Source: Pusillimonas sp. TS35
Lineage (GTDB): Bacteria > Pseudomonadota > Gammaproteobacteria > Burkholderiales > Burkholderiaceae_B
Assembly: GCF_009857885.1 (NCBI RefSeq)
Contig: NZ_WWER01000003.1
Coordinates: 62,001-126,000, forward strand
Direction of reading: 5' to 3'
Length of the DNA stretch: 64,000 bases
Under the pieces are notes generated by a model that did not search any database, was not told where the DNA came from, and saw only the letters and a list, made by a program, of their open reading frames with translations. Below are positions 34,224 through 44,748 of this stretch, piece after piece. The translations under genes and the position numbers were made by a program. How positions within the stretch are numbered: position 1 is the stretch's first letter; each line of letters opens with the position of its first letter.

Positions 34224-36395
34224 TTAGAACCGATAGGTTGCGCTGGCAACGATGGACCGGCGCGAACCGTACCAGCAGTCGCCGCGGTTCAGGCACGTGC
34301 TCACGTAGGTCTTGTCGAGCAGATTGTTGACGTTGAGCGCATAGCGCCAGGACGGCGTATCGTAAGCCAACATCGCATCGACCAGTGTGACGCTAGGCGT
34401 GCGGGGCGCTTTGCCATCCCTGAAGCCACCGAGCCACCGTACGCCCGCACCCGCCGACAGGCCGCTGACGCTGCCAATCGAAAAACGATACTTGCCCCAG
34501 ATCGATGCCTGGTGCTTGGGCAGGCCTTCAAGCTGCTCATCAAGATCGATGTAGTTGTAGCTGCCGAGCAGATCAAACTGGCGGCCGACCTTGGCGCTGA
34601 ACTCCAGATCAAGACCGCGGTTGCGTGTCTTGCCCACCTGGGTTTGCTCCGTGGGGCTGCTCGGGTCGTTGACCAAGCGGTTCTCCTCGCTCAGCGTATA
34701 CACCGCGCCGCTGGCCACAAACCCACCGTCGGCCGACTCGTACTTCAGGCCCGCTTCTAATTGCTTTCCGCGCAGCGGCACAAAAGACGTACCCTGCTTA
34801 TCGCGCCCCAGCACGGGGGAGAAGGATTCGCTGTAGCTGATATACGGAGACAATCCGTTGTCTGCGGCGTACATGAGCCCAAGGCGTTTTGAGGTCGCCC
34901 GACTCACCTGTTTCGCGCGCCCCTCCACCGCATTGCGGGAGCTGTCGCGGCGCAGACCAGCTACGGCGATCCAGTTGCCGTAGCGCAGTTGATCCTGCAG
35001 ATAAACGCCCGTGTCGCGCTGGCGCGCCGTCGGCTTGTGGTCATCGAAAACGGGGGGTGTGAAAGCGGGGTACACCGGGTTGTAGGCGTCGATCAGCGGC
35101 ACTGTGCCACCGCGATTTACCGGGTTGTCAAAGGCGTTCAGCTTATCTTCCGTCGCATAGGCAAAATCGAAACCCAACAACATCTGATGCCGTAGCTCAC
35201 CTGTGTCAAAGCGACCCTCCAGATGCTGGTCGGCTGTCAGCATCCTGACAGTCGTGATATCACCGTATGCATAACGGCCAATCAGGCGCTTGTTGATGGG
35301 ATCGGCCGGCCAGCCAGCGCCGCCGCCCGATCTGTCTCCATAATCGCTGTACAGGCTGCGATAATCCACTTGGTTGTATGACCAGCGCGTATTCTGGCGT
35401 ACGGTCCAGTTGTCATTAAAGGCGTGTTCGAAGCTCCAGCCGATTGCGCGCCGGCGCGAGTTGTAGCGGTCCCAGTCCGGGTCGCCTACAAAAGTGTCGG
35501 TGGGGATGCGGCCATTAGGGTTGGACAGCAACAACCCTTCCCATGGGAGAAACTGCGACGTCGAGCCCGATTTGTCTTCCTGCAGCAGCGCGCGCAGCGT
35601 CAGCGAGGTGCGGGCCGTTGGCTTCCACGTCAACGATGGCGCGAGCACCCAGCGGTCGTCTGGCACATGATTGACCTGGGTATCGGCAAGACGCCCCAGC
35701 GCAACCAGACGGTATAGCCATTCGCCACTCTCGTCGATGGGGCCGGTGAGGTCGGCCTGCAATTGGCGTCGATTGTGGGAACCATACGAAATGCCAATCT
35801 CCCGCATGGGCTCGGCTAGGGGCCGCTTGGTAACCATATTGATGATGCCGGCGGTGCTGCCTTGCCCATAGAGCATGGACGATGGGCCGCGCAGCACTTC
35901 GATGCGCTCGAGGGTATACGGCTCGGTGCGCGTGGTGCTGGTGTACCAGTTGTAGTTGGTGCGCAGGCCGTCCAGGAACATAGCCGGGTCTGAGCCGCGA
36001 ATGCGGACGTTGTCGGAGCGTGAATCCAGGCCATAGGCATCTGAGCGCACACCCGCCGCGTAGTTGAGTGCGTCCTGCACACCCGTGGCGCCTTGATCCT
36101 GGATCTGCTCGCTGCCCACCACGGTGACGGCCTGCGGCGTTTCACTCAAAGGCGTATTGGTCTTTGAGGCGGAGATGGAGCGTCGCGCGGTATAGCCGTC
36201 CAGCGGCTTGAAGGGCGATTCTTGCTCAGGCTGCGCTGTGACGGTAATGGGCGCAAGGGTGCGCGTATCGCCTGATCGGCCCGGCGACACGGCCTGCGCC
36301 AAGGCGGCGTGCATACCCCCTGTGAAAACGTATGACAGGCACCCCGCCGCCGCTAGCGCGCGCACGACCGGTCTTGTCAATGTCATGGATGACAT
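34224..36395 (-). CDS. TonB-dependent siderophore receptor
   Basis: A 723-residue outer-membrane receptor. The signal peptide is followed by a TonB box region (LAPITVTAQ), the plug domain beginning SKTNTPLSETPQAVTVVGSEQI and containing GLDSRSDNVRIRGSDPAMFLDG, then a 22-strand barrel ending IVASATYRF with terminal Phe. The family imports ferric siderophores. The start at 36395 has GGAGAGG 6 bases upstream; a far longer frame to 36887 was rejected. It lies downstream of the small membrane protein and the PepSY protein in one orientation; the 191-bp gap to the former may hold its own promoter, though I see no clear Fur box there. Confidence 0.92.
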   Translation of the reverse strand: MSSMTLTRPVVRALAAAGCLSYVFTGGMHAALAQAVSPGRSGDTRTLAPITVTAQPEQESPFKPLDGYTARRSISASKTNTPLSETPQAVTVVGSEQIQDQGATGVQDALNYAAGVRSDAYGLDSRSDNVRIRGSDPAMFLDGLRTNYNWYTSTTRTEPYTLERIEVLRGPSSMLYGQGSTAGIINMVTKRPLAEPMREIGISYGSHNRRQLQADLTGPIDESGEWLYRLVALGRLADTQVNHVPDDRWVLAPSLTWKPTARTSLTLRALLQEDKSGSTSQFLPWEGLLLSNPNGRIPTDTFVGDPDWDRYNSRRRAIGWSFEHAFNDNWTVRQNTRWSYNQVDYRSLYSDYGDRSGGGAGWPADPINKRLIGRYAYGDITTVRMLTADQHLEGRFDTGELRHQMLLGFDFAYATEDKLNAFDNPVNRGGTVPLIDAYNPVYPAFTPPVFDDHKPTARQRDTGVYLQDQLRYGNWIAVAGLRRDSSRNAVEGRAKQVSRATSKRLGLMYAADNGLSPYISYSESFSPVLGRDKQGTSFVPLRGKQLEAGLKYESADGGFVASGAVYTLSEENRLVNDPSSPTEQTQVGKTRNRGLDLEFSAKVGRQFDLLGSYNYIDLDEQLEGLPKHQASIWGKYRFSIGSVSGLSAGAGVRWLGGFRDGKAPRTPSVTLVDAMLAYDTPSWRYALNVNNLLDKTYVSTCLNRGDCWYGSRRSIVASATYRF

Positions 36396-36586
36396 GGTGA
36401 TCCTCTCCAGATTGCGTTGATTCAAAGTGACGGGCCTGCATGGACGACGTGGCACAGCCTTCGATTGCGGGCGCGGATGCAGCCTTGCGTCCTGCAATGT
36501 GGGCGGTGACAGACGCGACGCCGTATGTCGCACCCTCGCGTGGTCGGTATACGGTCGCTTGGCGGGCGGCCAGCGGCCGCCTGATG

Positions 36587-36772
36587 TCAGGAACGGGGGA
36601 ACAGCCAGAACCAGATACCCGCGGCTACCGGCAAGGACAATGCGGCCCAGGCCAGCCAGTGCCAAATATCCACCCCCAGCAGCGCCGCCAGCAGGCCAAA
36701 ACAGGTGAACACACCAAGGGTTGTCGGCGCGCCCCACAGCCGCCAAAGCGCGGCCAAGCCTTTTTGTGCCAT
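36587..36772 (-). CDS. Small 61-residue membrane protein
   Basis: A 61-residue protein with two membrane helices (APTTLGVFTCFGLLAALLG and WLAWAALSLPVAAGIWFWLF) and a basic N-terminus. It overlaps the PepSY stop by 4 bp (ATGA), so it is translationally coupled to it. Small two-helix proteins of this kind are often encoded beside PepSY proteins in iron-uptake operons. Shorter than 90 residues, it is easily missed when the frame is opened at 36859. Confidence 0.75.
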   Translation of the reverse strand: MAQKGLAALWRLWGAPTTLGVFTCFGLLAALLGVDIWHWLAWAALSLPVAAGIWFWLFPRS

Positions 36773-37950
36773 CACGACCTCGCGGGCTTGAGGCTGGTGT
36801 CGAACCGACGTGCCAGGTGCTCGATGCGGGCGTCGTTGGCTTTGCGGCGTGCGATCCACAAGTACAGACCGCTACCCAGCACGACAATGGTGAGTACGTC
36901 GAGCAGCGCCCAGATCACCTTCAACGGCATGCCGCCGTAGTCGCCAAAATGCAGCGGCCGCGACAGTTCGAGCAGGTTCAGGTACCAGGGCGGATGCGCC
37001 ACTGCGGTCACCGCACCCGTGCCCGCATCCACCAGCACTGGGGTGAACAGGTGCCCGGTCAGTGGCGTGGCGCCTTTGGTCCATATGACGTAATGGTGTG
37101 GCGTTGCATAGCGATTGCCGGGGTAGCTGATGCTGACCACTTCATTGCCCGGTACCGCCGCCCCGGCGGCCTGCACGGCGGCATCCATAGAGGTATGCCG
37201 CGTGGGCGGCGCGTCGTTGCGGTACGGGGCGATGAGCTCGGCCACTTCTGTAGACTGCCACAGGCCGAACAGCGGAGTGGCGAGTTCGTTGATGACGCCG
37301 GTAACGCCTACCACGGTGGCCCAGACCAAGGTGACGATGCCGAGCAGGTTGTGCAGATCGAGCCATTTGAGCCGTGTGGAACGCTGTTTGCGCACCGTGC
37401 CAAACTGTAGTTTTTTCATGAAGGGGCCGTACAGCACCACGCCCGACACAATGGCGATGACAAAGAGCAGGCCCATCAGGCCCAGGAAGAGTTGACCGGG
37501 CAGGCCGGCGAACATATCGACGTGGAGTGCCAGCATCAAGCCAAGAAAGGTGAATTGTTCCTGGGCCAGGGTGGCGCCGTCTTTGAGCAAGGCGCCGGTG
37601 TGGGCGTCGAAGCGCATGTAATGGTGGGATTTTGGATCGGAGGCGTGCGAGGGTGACATGCCTACGTACACGACTGGCTCGTGGTCGTCCATGTACACGT
37701 ATTCGACGACTTCGCCGGGATATTGCCGGCGGGCGCTCTGGACGATGGTGTCCAGGCCGGTGCGTGGTGTGCCTTCAGCCACGACCGCGTAGGGCTTGCC
37801 GTCATCCAGCAGGTGCTCGAGTTCTTCGTGAAAAACGAGCGGCAGGCCGGTGACGCAGATGACGAGCAGGAATAGTGTGCAGACGAGGCTGGACCATTTA
37901 TGAACCCAATACCACGATTTGAGCGATGCGGCGGCGGTCATGCCGTGCAC
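36772..37950 (-). CDS. PepSY-associated transmembrane protein
   Basis: A 392-residue inner-membrane protein. It opens SLKSWYWVHKWSSLVCTLFLLVICVTGLPLVFHEELEHLL, the PepSY-associated TM signature, with further helices around residues 150, 195 and 345. Members are associated with siderophore or TonB-linked iron reduction and uptake, and may reduce ferric siderophores. The gene heads the operon that includes the 61-residue protein and probably the receptor. A Fur-like site lies about 65 bp upstream. Confidence 0.88.
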   Translation of the reverse strand: MHGMTAAASLKSWYWVHKWSSLVCTLFLLVICVTGLPLVFHEELEHLLDDGKPYAVVAEGTPRTGLDTIVQSARRQYPGEVVEYVYMDDHEPVVYVGMSPSHASDPKSHHYMRFDAHTGALLKDGATLAQEQFTFLGLMLALHVDMFAGLPGQLFLGLMGLLFVIAIVSGVVLYGPFMKKLQFGTVRKQRSTRLKWLDLHNLLGIVTLVWATVVGVTGVINELATPLFGLWQSTEVAELIAPYRNDAPPTRHTSMDAAVQAAGAAVPGNEVVSISYPGNRYATPHHYVIWTKGATPLTGHLFTPVLVDAGTGAVTAVAHPPWYLNLLELSRPLHFGDYGGMPLKVIWALLDVLTIVVLGSGLYLWIARRKANDARIEHLARRFDTSLKPARS

Positions 37951-38016
37951 TCTGTGTTACAGCGCGTACAAGAGCACGCGGGTTTTGTTTGCATGGTGCT
38001 TCCCCTTAATTTTATT

Positions 38017-38041
38017 AATGCAGATGCGAACTATTTGTATT
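38017..38041 (-). promoter_or_regulatory. Possible Fur box upstream of the PepSY operon
   Basis: Read on the minus strand, this segment contains ATAGTTCGCATCTGCATT, which resembles betaproteobacterial Fur boxes of the form ATGATTCGCATTTGCATT, with a few mismatches. The site is about 67 bp before the PepSY start, in an AT-rich stretch. Iron repression is inferred from this match and from the receptor downstream. Confidence 0.45.
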
Positions 38042-38089
38042 CTAGTTATTATGTTTTTTTGATGTCAACTTGAAATGTTCTGAATGTTT

Positions 38090-38456
38090 TCGTTCTTCAG
38101 CGGTTTAGGGGTGCTTTCTGGGCTGTACGCGGGGTATTTGAAGCGGCGGGCAGTTTGGGTGTTCTTTAGCCGGCGCGCCGTGGCAGGGCAGGCTGGTCGC
38201 TTCGATCGCTCGCCCCTTGGGGGTTCCCGTCAAATTCGCGTGCTTTCAGCGGCGTGTGCGAACTCGCCCTTTTGCCCCTGCGGGGCAACGGAGCTTGTAT
38301 AGTTTTTTTTGCGCCTTTAGTACCACACTGAGGGCGCTGGGGGGCTGGACAGCCTATCTGTTGCGTGGCTGCTCCCAAGAGCCCACACACGGCGACAGCG
38401 ATGAGTTTGGAACGCAAACGAAAGCGAGCCCGAGAACCCGTACGCGGCAAAGAAAC
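38090..38456. other. Intergenic stretch downstream of rodA, candidate dispersed element
   Basis: This region begins right after the rodA stop and contains a perfect stem TTGCCCC (38272-38278) / GGGGCAA (38282-38288), a run of eight T at 38303-38310, and segments such as CCCTTTTGCCCC and GGGTTCCC that feel like repeated Alcaligenaceae intergenic DNA. A minus-strand frame of 94 codons spans it but has no ribosome site or family features, so no gene is called. The repetitive nature is an impression and not verified. Confidence 0.4.
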
Positions 38457-39593
38457 CTAATGCCGCACCGGCCGATAATGGCTGATGCTCATCAGCAAGC
38501 CGCTGGCAATCCCCAACGTCAGCAGCGCCGTGCCGCCGTAGCTCATGAACGGCAACGGCACGCCCACCACAGGCAGGATGCCCGTCACCATCCCTACATT
38601 CACAAATACATACGCAAAAAACATCAGTGCCATCGCCCCCGCCAGCAGCCGGCCAAACTGGGTATGCGCACGCAGCGCAATCGCCAGCCCGCGTGCAATC
38701 AACAGCAGATATAGCACCAGCATCATTATCCCGCCGTACAGCCCGAACTCCTCCGCATACACCGCAAAGACGAAATCAGTCGTGCGTTCGGGGATAAAGT
38801 CCAAATGCGTTTGCGTGCCTTTCATATACCCCTTGCCGTACAGCCCACCAGAGCCCACCGCGATCATCGACTGGATAGTATGAAACCCTTTGCCCAAAGG
38901 ATCGGAACTTGGGTCCAGCAGCGTGCAGACACGGTATTTCTGATAATCGTGCAGCACCACCCAGTCGACCTCGGGCTGGCAGATGTCGCGTTCGTAGTAG
39001 ACCAGCGTACCGAGGCCAACAACGCCAACCACGGCCAGCGGGACCAGCAGCTTGAACGACAGACCGCCAAAATAGATGACAAAGAAGCCCGTGACAAAAA
39101 CCAGCAGCGCGGTACCCAGATCGGGCTGCATTACGATCAGCACGAAGGGCACGGCAAGCAACAAGCCCGCCACAAAAAAATCAAGCACGCGCAGCTTGCC
39201 CTGATTGCGATGGAAATACCAGGCCAGCATCATCGGCACAGAAATCTTCAGCATTTCAGACGGCTGAATACGCACAATGCCCAAGTCGAGCCAACGCGTC
39301 GCACCCTTGCTGGTTTCACCGAAAAACTCCACACCCAGCAGCAGAATCACGCCCAGCGCATAAAAATAAGGCGCCACTTTCATTAGCAGCGGCGGCGGCG
39401 TCATCGCCACCGCCCACATCACCGCCAACGCAATCAAAAAATTGCGGGACTGATCCGCAAAACGCCAGTCAGTGCCACCCACTGCGGAATGCATGACGAC
39501 AAGCCCCAGCGTCGCGAGAATGACCAGCAGCAGCAGCAACGGAGGATCGAACGCCAAGGCGGAACGCTGCAGCCAATACAGAATACGTTTCAT
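38457..39593 (-). CDS. rodA: Rod shape-determining glycosyltransferase RodA (MrdB)
   Basis: A 378-residue SEDS-family peptidoglycan polymerase with ten membrane helices. Motifs include ATRWLDLGIVRIQPSEMLKI, VMQPDLGTALL, the loop TQTHLDFIPERTTDFVFAVYAEEFG and PLPFMSYGGTALL. It polymerises lipid II for cell elongation with PBP2. Its start overlaps the mrdA stop by 4 bp. It is the last gene of the mreB-mreC-mreD-mrdA-rodA group. Confidence 0.97.
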   Translation of the reverse strand: MKRILYWLQRSALAFDPPLLLLLVILATLGLVVMHSAVGGTDWRFADQSRNFLIALAVMWAVAMTPPPLLMKVAPYFYALGVILLLGVEFFGETSKGATRWLDLGIVRIQPSEMLKISVPMMLAWYFHRNQGKLRVLDFFVAGLLLAVPFVLIVMQPDLGTALLVFVTGFFVIYFGGLSFKLLVPLAVVGVVGLGTLVYYERDICQPEVDWVVLHDYQKYRVCTLLDPSSDPLGKGFHTIQSMIAVGSGGLYGKGYMKGTQTHLDFIPERTTDFVFAVYAEEFGLYGGIMMLVLYLLLIARGLAIALRAHTQFGRLLAGAMALMFFAYVFVNVGMVTGILPVVGVPLPFMSYGGTALLTLGIASGLLMSISHYRPVRH

Positions 39594-41578
39594 CGAGAAG
39601 ACTCCAGCTGTGTGGCGGGTGCCCGGCCGGCCGGGCCGCGCGCCATGGCGCTTCGGCTGCCGTCAGCCGGCACAGGAGGCGCCCGATCAGCCTGGCTGGC
39701 ACTGGCCGTCGTGGGCGCGGCGGCATTGCGGTACGCCGGATCGAGCCAGTAGTCGAAGACTTTGCGCGCAATAGGCGCGGCCACTGTGGACCCCCAGCCG
39801 CCGTTCTCGACGATCAACGCCACCGCGATCTGGGGATTGTCGAGCGGCGCGTAGGCCATGAAAAGCGAATGATCGCGCAACCGCTCGTCGATCGCCGACG
39901 CCCGGTACTTTGCGCCGCGCAGGCTGAATACCTGCGCTGTGCCGGTCTTGCCCGCCGCCTGGTACTTGGCCCCCACAAAAGCCGCACGCGCGGTGCCGGA
40001 GCGCAGAACGTCGGCCATGGCATTGCGCACGACCGCCAGGTTCTCCGGCTTGATCGCAATGGTGTGATCCGGCGCCTTGATGGTGGGCGCAATTTGACCA
40101 GTACGCGCATCCTCGATACCTGCGACCAGATGCGGCGTCATGTACTTGCCACCGTTGGCCAGCACTGCGGTGGCCTGGGCCAACTGCAACAATGTAAACG
40201 AGTTGTACCCCTGCCCCACAGCCACCGATACGGACTCGCCGGCGTACCATCGCTTTTGCTCGGGCTTCTTGTAGGCATTGCGCTTCCATTCTGTGGACGG
40301 CAGGATGCCGCGACGCTCGCCATCGAGGTCGATACCGGTGAGCTGGCCGAAGCCGAACTGCGCGGCAAAGTCATGCAGCCGGTCCACACCGATTTCTGGG
40401 CCCAGTGAATAGAAGTAGGTATCTGAAGATTTGACAATGGCCCGATGCATATCGGTAGGCCCGTAGGCCGCACCGCCGGCGTTGCGGAAGCGCTGCCCGC
40501 CGAACTCGTAGTAGCCTGGATCGGAAATGCGTTCGCCCGCCGAGCGTACACCGAGCTCCAGCGCCGCCAGTGCCACGAACGGCTTATAGGTGGACCCGAT
40601 CGGATACGTGCCGTTCAGCGGCCGATTGACCAGCGGATGATCGGGCGAATCATTAAGGGCGCGCCAATTCTCGACATCGATGCCGTCAATGAACAAATTG
40701 GGGTTGAAGGATGGCGCGGAGACAAACGCCAGCACCTCACCCGTGCGTGGTTCTATGGCGACCAGGGCGCCGCGCCGCCCCTGAAATTCGGCCTCGGCGA
40801 CCTTCTGCAGGCCGATGTCCAGCGACAGGTGCAGGTCTGCCCCCGGCACAGGGTCAACCCGGCTGAGTGTACGCACCGGCCGCCCGGTAGCGGTAACTTC
40901 GACCTCTTCGATGCCCGTGCGCCCATGCAGGGCCTTTTCCCAGGTTTTCTCGATACCCTTCTTGCCGATCTGCGAGGTGCCCCGGTAATTGCCCGTTTGG
41001 CCGGTTTCTTCGAGCATATCGAGATCCTGCTCGGACAGCCGGCCTACATAGCCAATAACATGCGCAGCATGCTCGCCTTCGGGATACTCACGCACCCAGC
41101 GGGCGCTCAGCTCGACGCCGGGAAACTTGAACGCATGCGCTGAAAACCACGATGCCTCGATCTCGTTGAGATTGTTGCGCAGCAGTACGGGCGAATAACG
41201 GCTGTTCTGCCTGACGTTCTGCATGAAACGCCGCCGATCGCCCTGGCTCAGATACACCAGCCGCCCGAGGTCGTCGAGCAGATCATCCATATTGCGCTCG
41301 ACGTTGGCGGGCGTAATCGACAGAATGTAGTCGCGGTAATTTCGCGCCAGCACCACACCACTGCGGTCGAGGATCTCGCCGCGCCGCGGCGCAACCGGCA
41401 CCACCGAGACCCGGTTGCGGTCGGCCCGGGCCGCCAGGCCCTCGTAGCGTACGACCTGCAAATACCACAGGCGGCCGGCCAGCAGCAAGAAGCACACAAT
41501 GATGAACACAGCCGCCACAAGCACGCGCGTTTGCAGGCGGCGCCGCTGGAGCTGAGTTGTTTTCTTGAACTCGAACAT
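39590..41578 (-). CDS. mrdA: Penicillin-binding protein 2 (MrdA)
   Basis: A 662-residue class B transpeptidase for elongation. One N-terminal membrane anchor (VLVAAVFIIVCFLLLAGRLWYLQ) is followed by the dimerisation domain (RRGEILDRSGVVLARN) and the transpeptidase domain with active-site Ser329 in STYK, SSD at 384-386 and KTG at 544-546. It crosslinks new glycan in partnership with RodA. The start MFEFKK at 41578 is standard; the frame upstream lies in the mreD gene. The C-terminal ~45 residues are Ala/Pro rich. It is 10 bp downstream of mreD. Confidence 0.97.
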   Translation of the reverse strand: MFEFKKTTQLQRRRLQTRVLVAAVFIIVCFLLLAGRLWYLQVVRYEGLAARADRNRVSVVPVAPRRGEILDRSGVVLARNYRDYILSITPANVERNMDDLLDDLGRLVYLSQGDRRRFMQNVRQNSRYSPVLLRNNLNEIEASWFSAHAFKFPGVELSARWVREYPEGEHAAHVIGYVGRLSEQDLDMLEETGQTGNYRGTSQIGKKGIEKTWEKALHGRTGIEEVEVTATGRPVRTLSRVDPVPGADLHLSLDIGLQKVAEAEFQGRRGALVAIEPRTGEVLAFVSAPSFNPNLFIDGIDVENWRALNDSPDHPLVNRPLNGTYPIGSTYKPFVALAALELGVRSAGERISDPGYYEFGGQRFRNAGGAAYGPTDMHRAIVKSSDTYFYSLGPEIGVDRLHDFAAQFGFGQLTGIDLDGERRGILPSTEWKRNAYKKPEQKRWYAGESVSVAVGQGYNSFTLLQLAQATAVLANGGKYMTPHLVAGIEDARTGQIAPTIKAPDHTIAIKPENLAVVRNAMADVLRSGTARAAFVGAKYQAAGKTGTAQVFSLRGAKYRASAIDERLRDHSLFMAYAPLDNPQIAVALIVENGGWGSTVAAPIARKVFDYWLDPAYRNAAAPTTASASQADRAPPVPADGSRSAMARGPAGRAPATQLESSR

Positions 41579-41588
41579 AGGCGGGCGC

Positions 41589-42167
41589 CTAGACCGAACC
41601 AGCGTCGTTGTCGTCCAGGCGGCGCTGCGGCAGAAGCAGAAGCAGATCGGCCAGAGGCCATAACACCGCCATAAACACCGCCGACCACAGCCATGCCCAG
41701 CCGGCCCATTCGCCACTGAGCCAGGCGTAGATCACCCGGCCGATGAACTGCGCGAGTACGAAGACCGGCAGCATGTGTATCGCCTGAACGACCGTATTGA
41801 AATGCTGCAGCCGACGCTGCAGCGCCGTGGCGCCATAGGCCGCCAGGGTGTAGACCAGTGCCTGCCCGCCCAGCATCGTGCCTGCGTGTACATCAACCAG
41901 CAGCCCGAATACAAACGCGGCCAGCATGGACACGCGGCGCGGTTCGTTCACGCACCAGAAGGCGATGACAAGCAGCAGCAGATCTGGCGCCGGCTGCCAT
42001 TCGCGCCAGGGCAGCAGGGAGATAAGCCAGACCAGCAGCAGCGTGAACCAGACAAACAGCACGCTGGAAGGCCGCTTGAACGGCGAGGTGTCGATGGGCT
42101 CGAGGCGCGCCAGGGAAGACACCCGGCGTTGCGGAACGGGCGCGTGATTATCCGGCCTGCGCGCCAT
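41589..42167 (-). CDS. mreD: Rod shape-determining protein MreD
   Basis: A 192-residue inner-membrane protein with about five helices, expected for MreD. The typical segment PDLLLLVIAFWCVNEPRRVSMLAAFVFGLLVDVHAGTMLGGQALVYTLAAY lies in the middle. MreD works with MreC and RodA in the elongation complex. The N-terminal 30 residues are polar and cytoplasmic. It overlaps the end of mreC by 20 bp, so the genes are coupled. Confidence 0.93.
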   Translation of the reverse strand: MARRPDNHAPVPQRRVSSLARLEPIDTSPFKRPSSVLFVWFTLLLVWLISLLPWREWQPAPDLLLLVIAFWCVNEPRRVSMLAAFVFGLLVDVHAGTMLGGQALVYTLAAYGATALQRRLQHFNTVVQAIHMLPVFVLAQFIGRVIYAWLSGEWAGWAWLWSAVFMAVLWPLADLLLLLPQRRLDDNDAGSV

Positions 42168-43035
42168 CGCTGCCTCCTTCGGTGCTCATGCCTTGATCGG
42201 ATACATCGACCAGCAGCACGAGGAAATGGCGATGGCGCTCGGGATGAGACAGCGGCGTGGCCTCGGCCAGCGCAAAACCCGTGGCCGGATCGCGCGACAC
42301 GCTGTCGACACGCGCAACCGACAAACCAGCGGGAAACAAGCCTCCGATGCCACTGGTAATGAGCACATCACCGGGCACGAGATCGACGTTGGCGGTGAGG
42401 TAGCGAACCTCGACCTTGCCGGATACATTGCCGCCAAACGCGATCAGCCTCAGCCCGTTGCGCAGCACCTGCACCGGGATCGAGACTTTGTCGTCGGTAA
42501 GCAGCGCGGCTTCAGCCGTAAAAGGCGTGACGCGCACGATCTGCCCGACGATGCCGCCCTCGTCCATGACTGGCATGCCCGGACGGATGCCGCTGGATGA
42601 GCCCTTGTTGAAAATGAGGTGATGGGAGAACGCATTGGGCGGCTCGTAGAACACCTCGACCGCGACGGACGGCTGGGTAACTTCGCCAGATACGTTGAGC
42701 AGGCGCCGCAACTGCTCGTTTTCAGTCGCAAGCTGGGCGGCGTGGGTGGAGAGCTGCGCCAGTTCGATGCGCTGGCGCTGCAGGGCTTCTTTTTCGGAAC
42801 GGGCCAGAGAAGCGGCGTTTTTCCAGTCGTTGAAGTGCTCGACGGCGTCGCGCGGCGCAAGCATCAGGCGCTGAAATGGGTAAAGCGCCACGGAAATGAC
42901 TTGGCGGGCCGGATCGAGGACCTTCCAGCGGGCGTCAACAACCAGCAGCGAAAGCGCCAGCAGCGCGAAGACGAACAGCCTCAGCTCCGCGGTGGGCCCA
43001 CGCTTGAACAGTCTGATCGTGCCGGTTTCTTGCAT
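42148..43035 (-). CDS. mreC: Rod shape-determining protein MreC
   Basis: A 295-residue bitopic protein: one N-terminal membrane helix (LRLFVFALLALSLLVVDA), a periplasmic coiled-coil (FNDWKNAASLARSEKEALQRQRIELAQLSTHAAQLATENEQLRRLLN) and the beta-rich MreC core with LIFNKGSSSGIRPGMPVMDEGGIVGQIVRV. It links MreB to PBP2. The ATG at 43035 is preferred; the frame extends to a TTG at 43071. A short hairpin with CCCCGC/GCGGGG arms (43062-43079) lies in the 60-bp gap from mreB and may affect the level of downstream genes. Confidence 0.95.
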   Translation of the reverse strand: MQETGTIRLFKRGPTAELRLFVFALLALSLLVVDARWKVLDPARQVISVALYPFQRLMLAPRDAVEHFNDWKNAASLARSEKEALQRQRIELAQLSTHAAQLATENEQLRRLLNVSGEVTQPSVAVEVFYEPPNAFSHHLIFNKGSSSGIRPGMPVMDEGGIVGQIVRVTPFTAEAALLTDDKVSIPVQVLRNGLRLIAFGGNVSGKVEVRYLTANVDLVPGDVLITSGIGGLFPAGLSVARVDSVSRDPATGFALAEATPLSHPERHRHFLVLLVDVSDQGMSTEGGSDGAQAG

Positions 43036-43095
43036 GGAAAAAGCGCCTTCCAGGGAAAGAACCCCGCTCAAGGGCGGGGCCTGGTCGTGCGTGAA

Positions 43096-44145
<1,050 letters not shown>

Positions 44146-44372
44146 TCAGTGATGTATAGGTGAAGAAAGGAATCCGTCAGCGCGCGCAACCGATAGGCGC
44201 AGCAGGGAAAGGCGCCATAATTTGACCAACGAATCAAACCAGCAATGATAACTTATAATTGGCTTCTGATTCGCATGAAAAGCGGCATGTTATCTAATGT
44301 TACTTGCCGCTCACGTATGCTTCCTGGCGCCATAATCAGCGCCCTTCGCCTCACTCTCCTGCACGCAAAGCC

Positions 44373-44681
44373 ATGGCCATCACCGAGCAAGACGTGGACC
44401 GCATCGCGCGGCTCGCCCGCATCGAACTTTCCCCGGCCCAGAATACCCGGGCACAACACGAACTGAACGGCATCCTGGACCTCATCGCCCAATTGCAGGC
44501 TGTGGACACGGCGGGCATCGTCCCCATGGCCCACCCGCTGGCCGCACACCAAGACATCCACCTGCGGCTGCGCCCCGATGTGGCCTGGCCCACCAGCACT
44601 GTACAACAGCGCCAGGCGCTGATGGCCAATGCACCGGCGCAGCACGATGGCCTGTTCCTGGTGCCCACCGTCATCGAATAG
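44373..44681 (+). CDS. gatC: Aspartyl/glutamyl-tRNA amidotransferase subunit C
   Basis: A 102-residue GatC protein: [23 protein letters not shown] matches the family start, and the C-terminus has LRPDVAWP and the ending [10 protein letters not shown] (the family motif is FxVPkvie). GatC wraps around GatA and GatB to form the GatCAB enzyme that amidates Glu-tRNA(Gln) or Asp-tRNA(Asn). It begins the gatC-gatA-gatB operon, with a 67-bp gap to gatA. Confidence 0.96.
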   Translation: MAITEQDVDRIARLARIELSPAQNTRAQHELNGILDLIAQLQAVDTAGIVPMAHPLAAHQDIHLRLRPDVAWPTSTVQQRQALMANAPAQHDGLFLVPTVIE

Positions 44682-44748
44682 CGGCCCACGCGCCCGGCCA
44701 CCGCGCCGCCCGGCAGGCAACCCGCAACCTCCACAAACGATATCCAGA

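Noticed and set aside
36396-36887. N-terminal extension of the TonB receptor
   Set aside because: The frame continues upstream, but the signal peptide and GGAGAGG site are at 36395.
38166-38450. 94-codon minus-strand frame after rodA
   Set aside because: No ribosome site, no domain, and it falls wholly within the suspected intergenic element.
43062-43079. Hairpin between mreB and mreC as a terminator
   Set aside because: The stem is short and without a T-tract, and the downstream genes need to be co-expressed.
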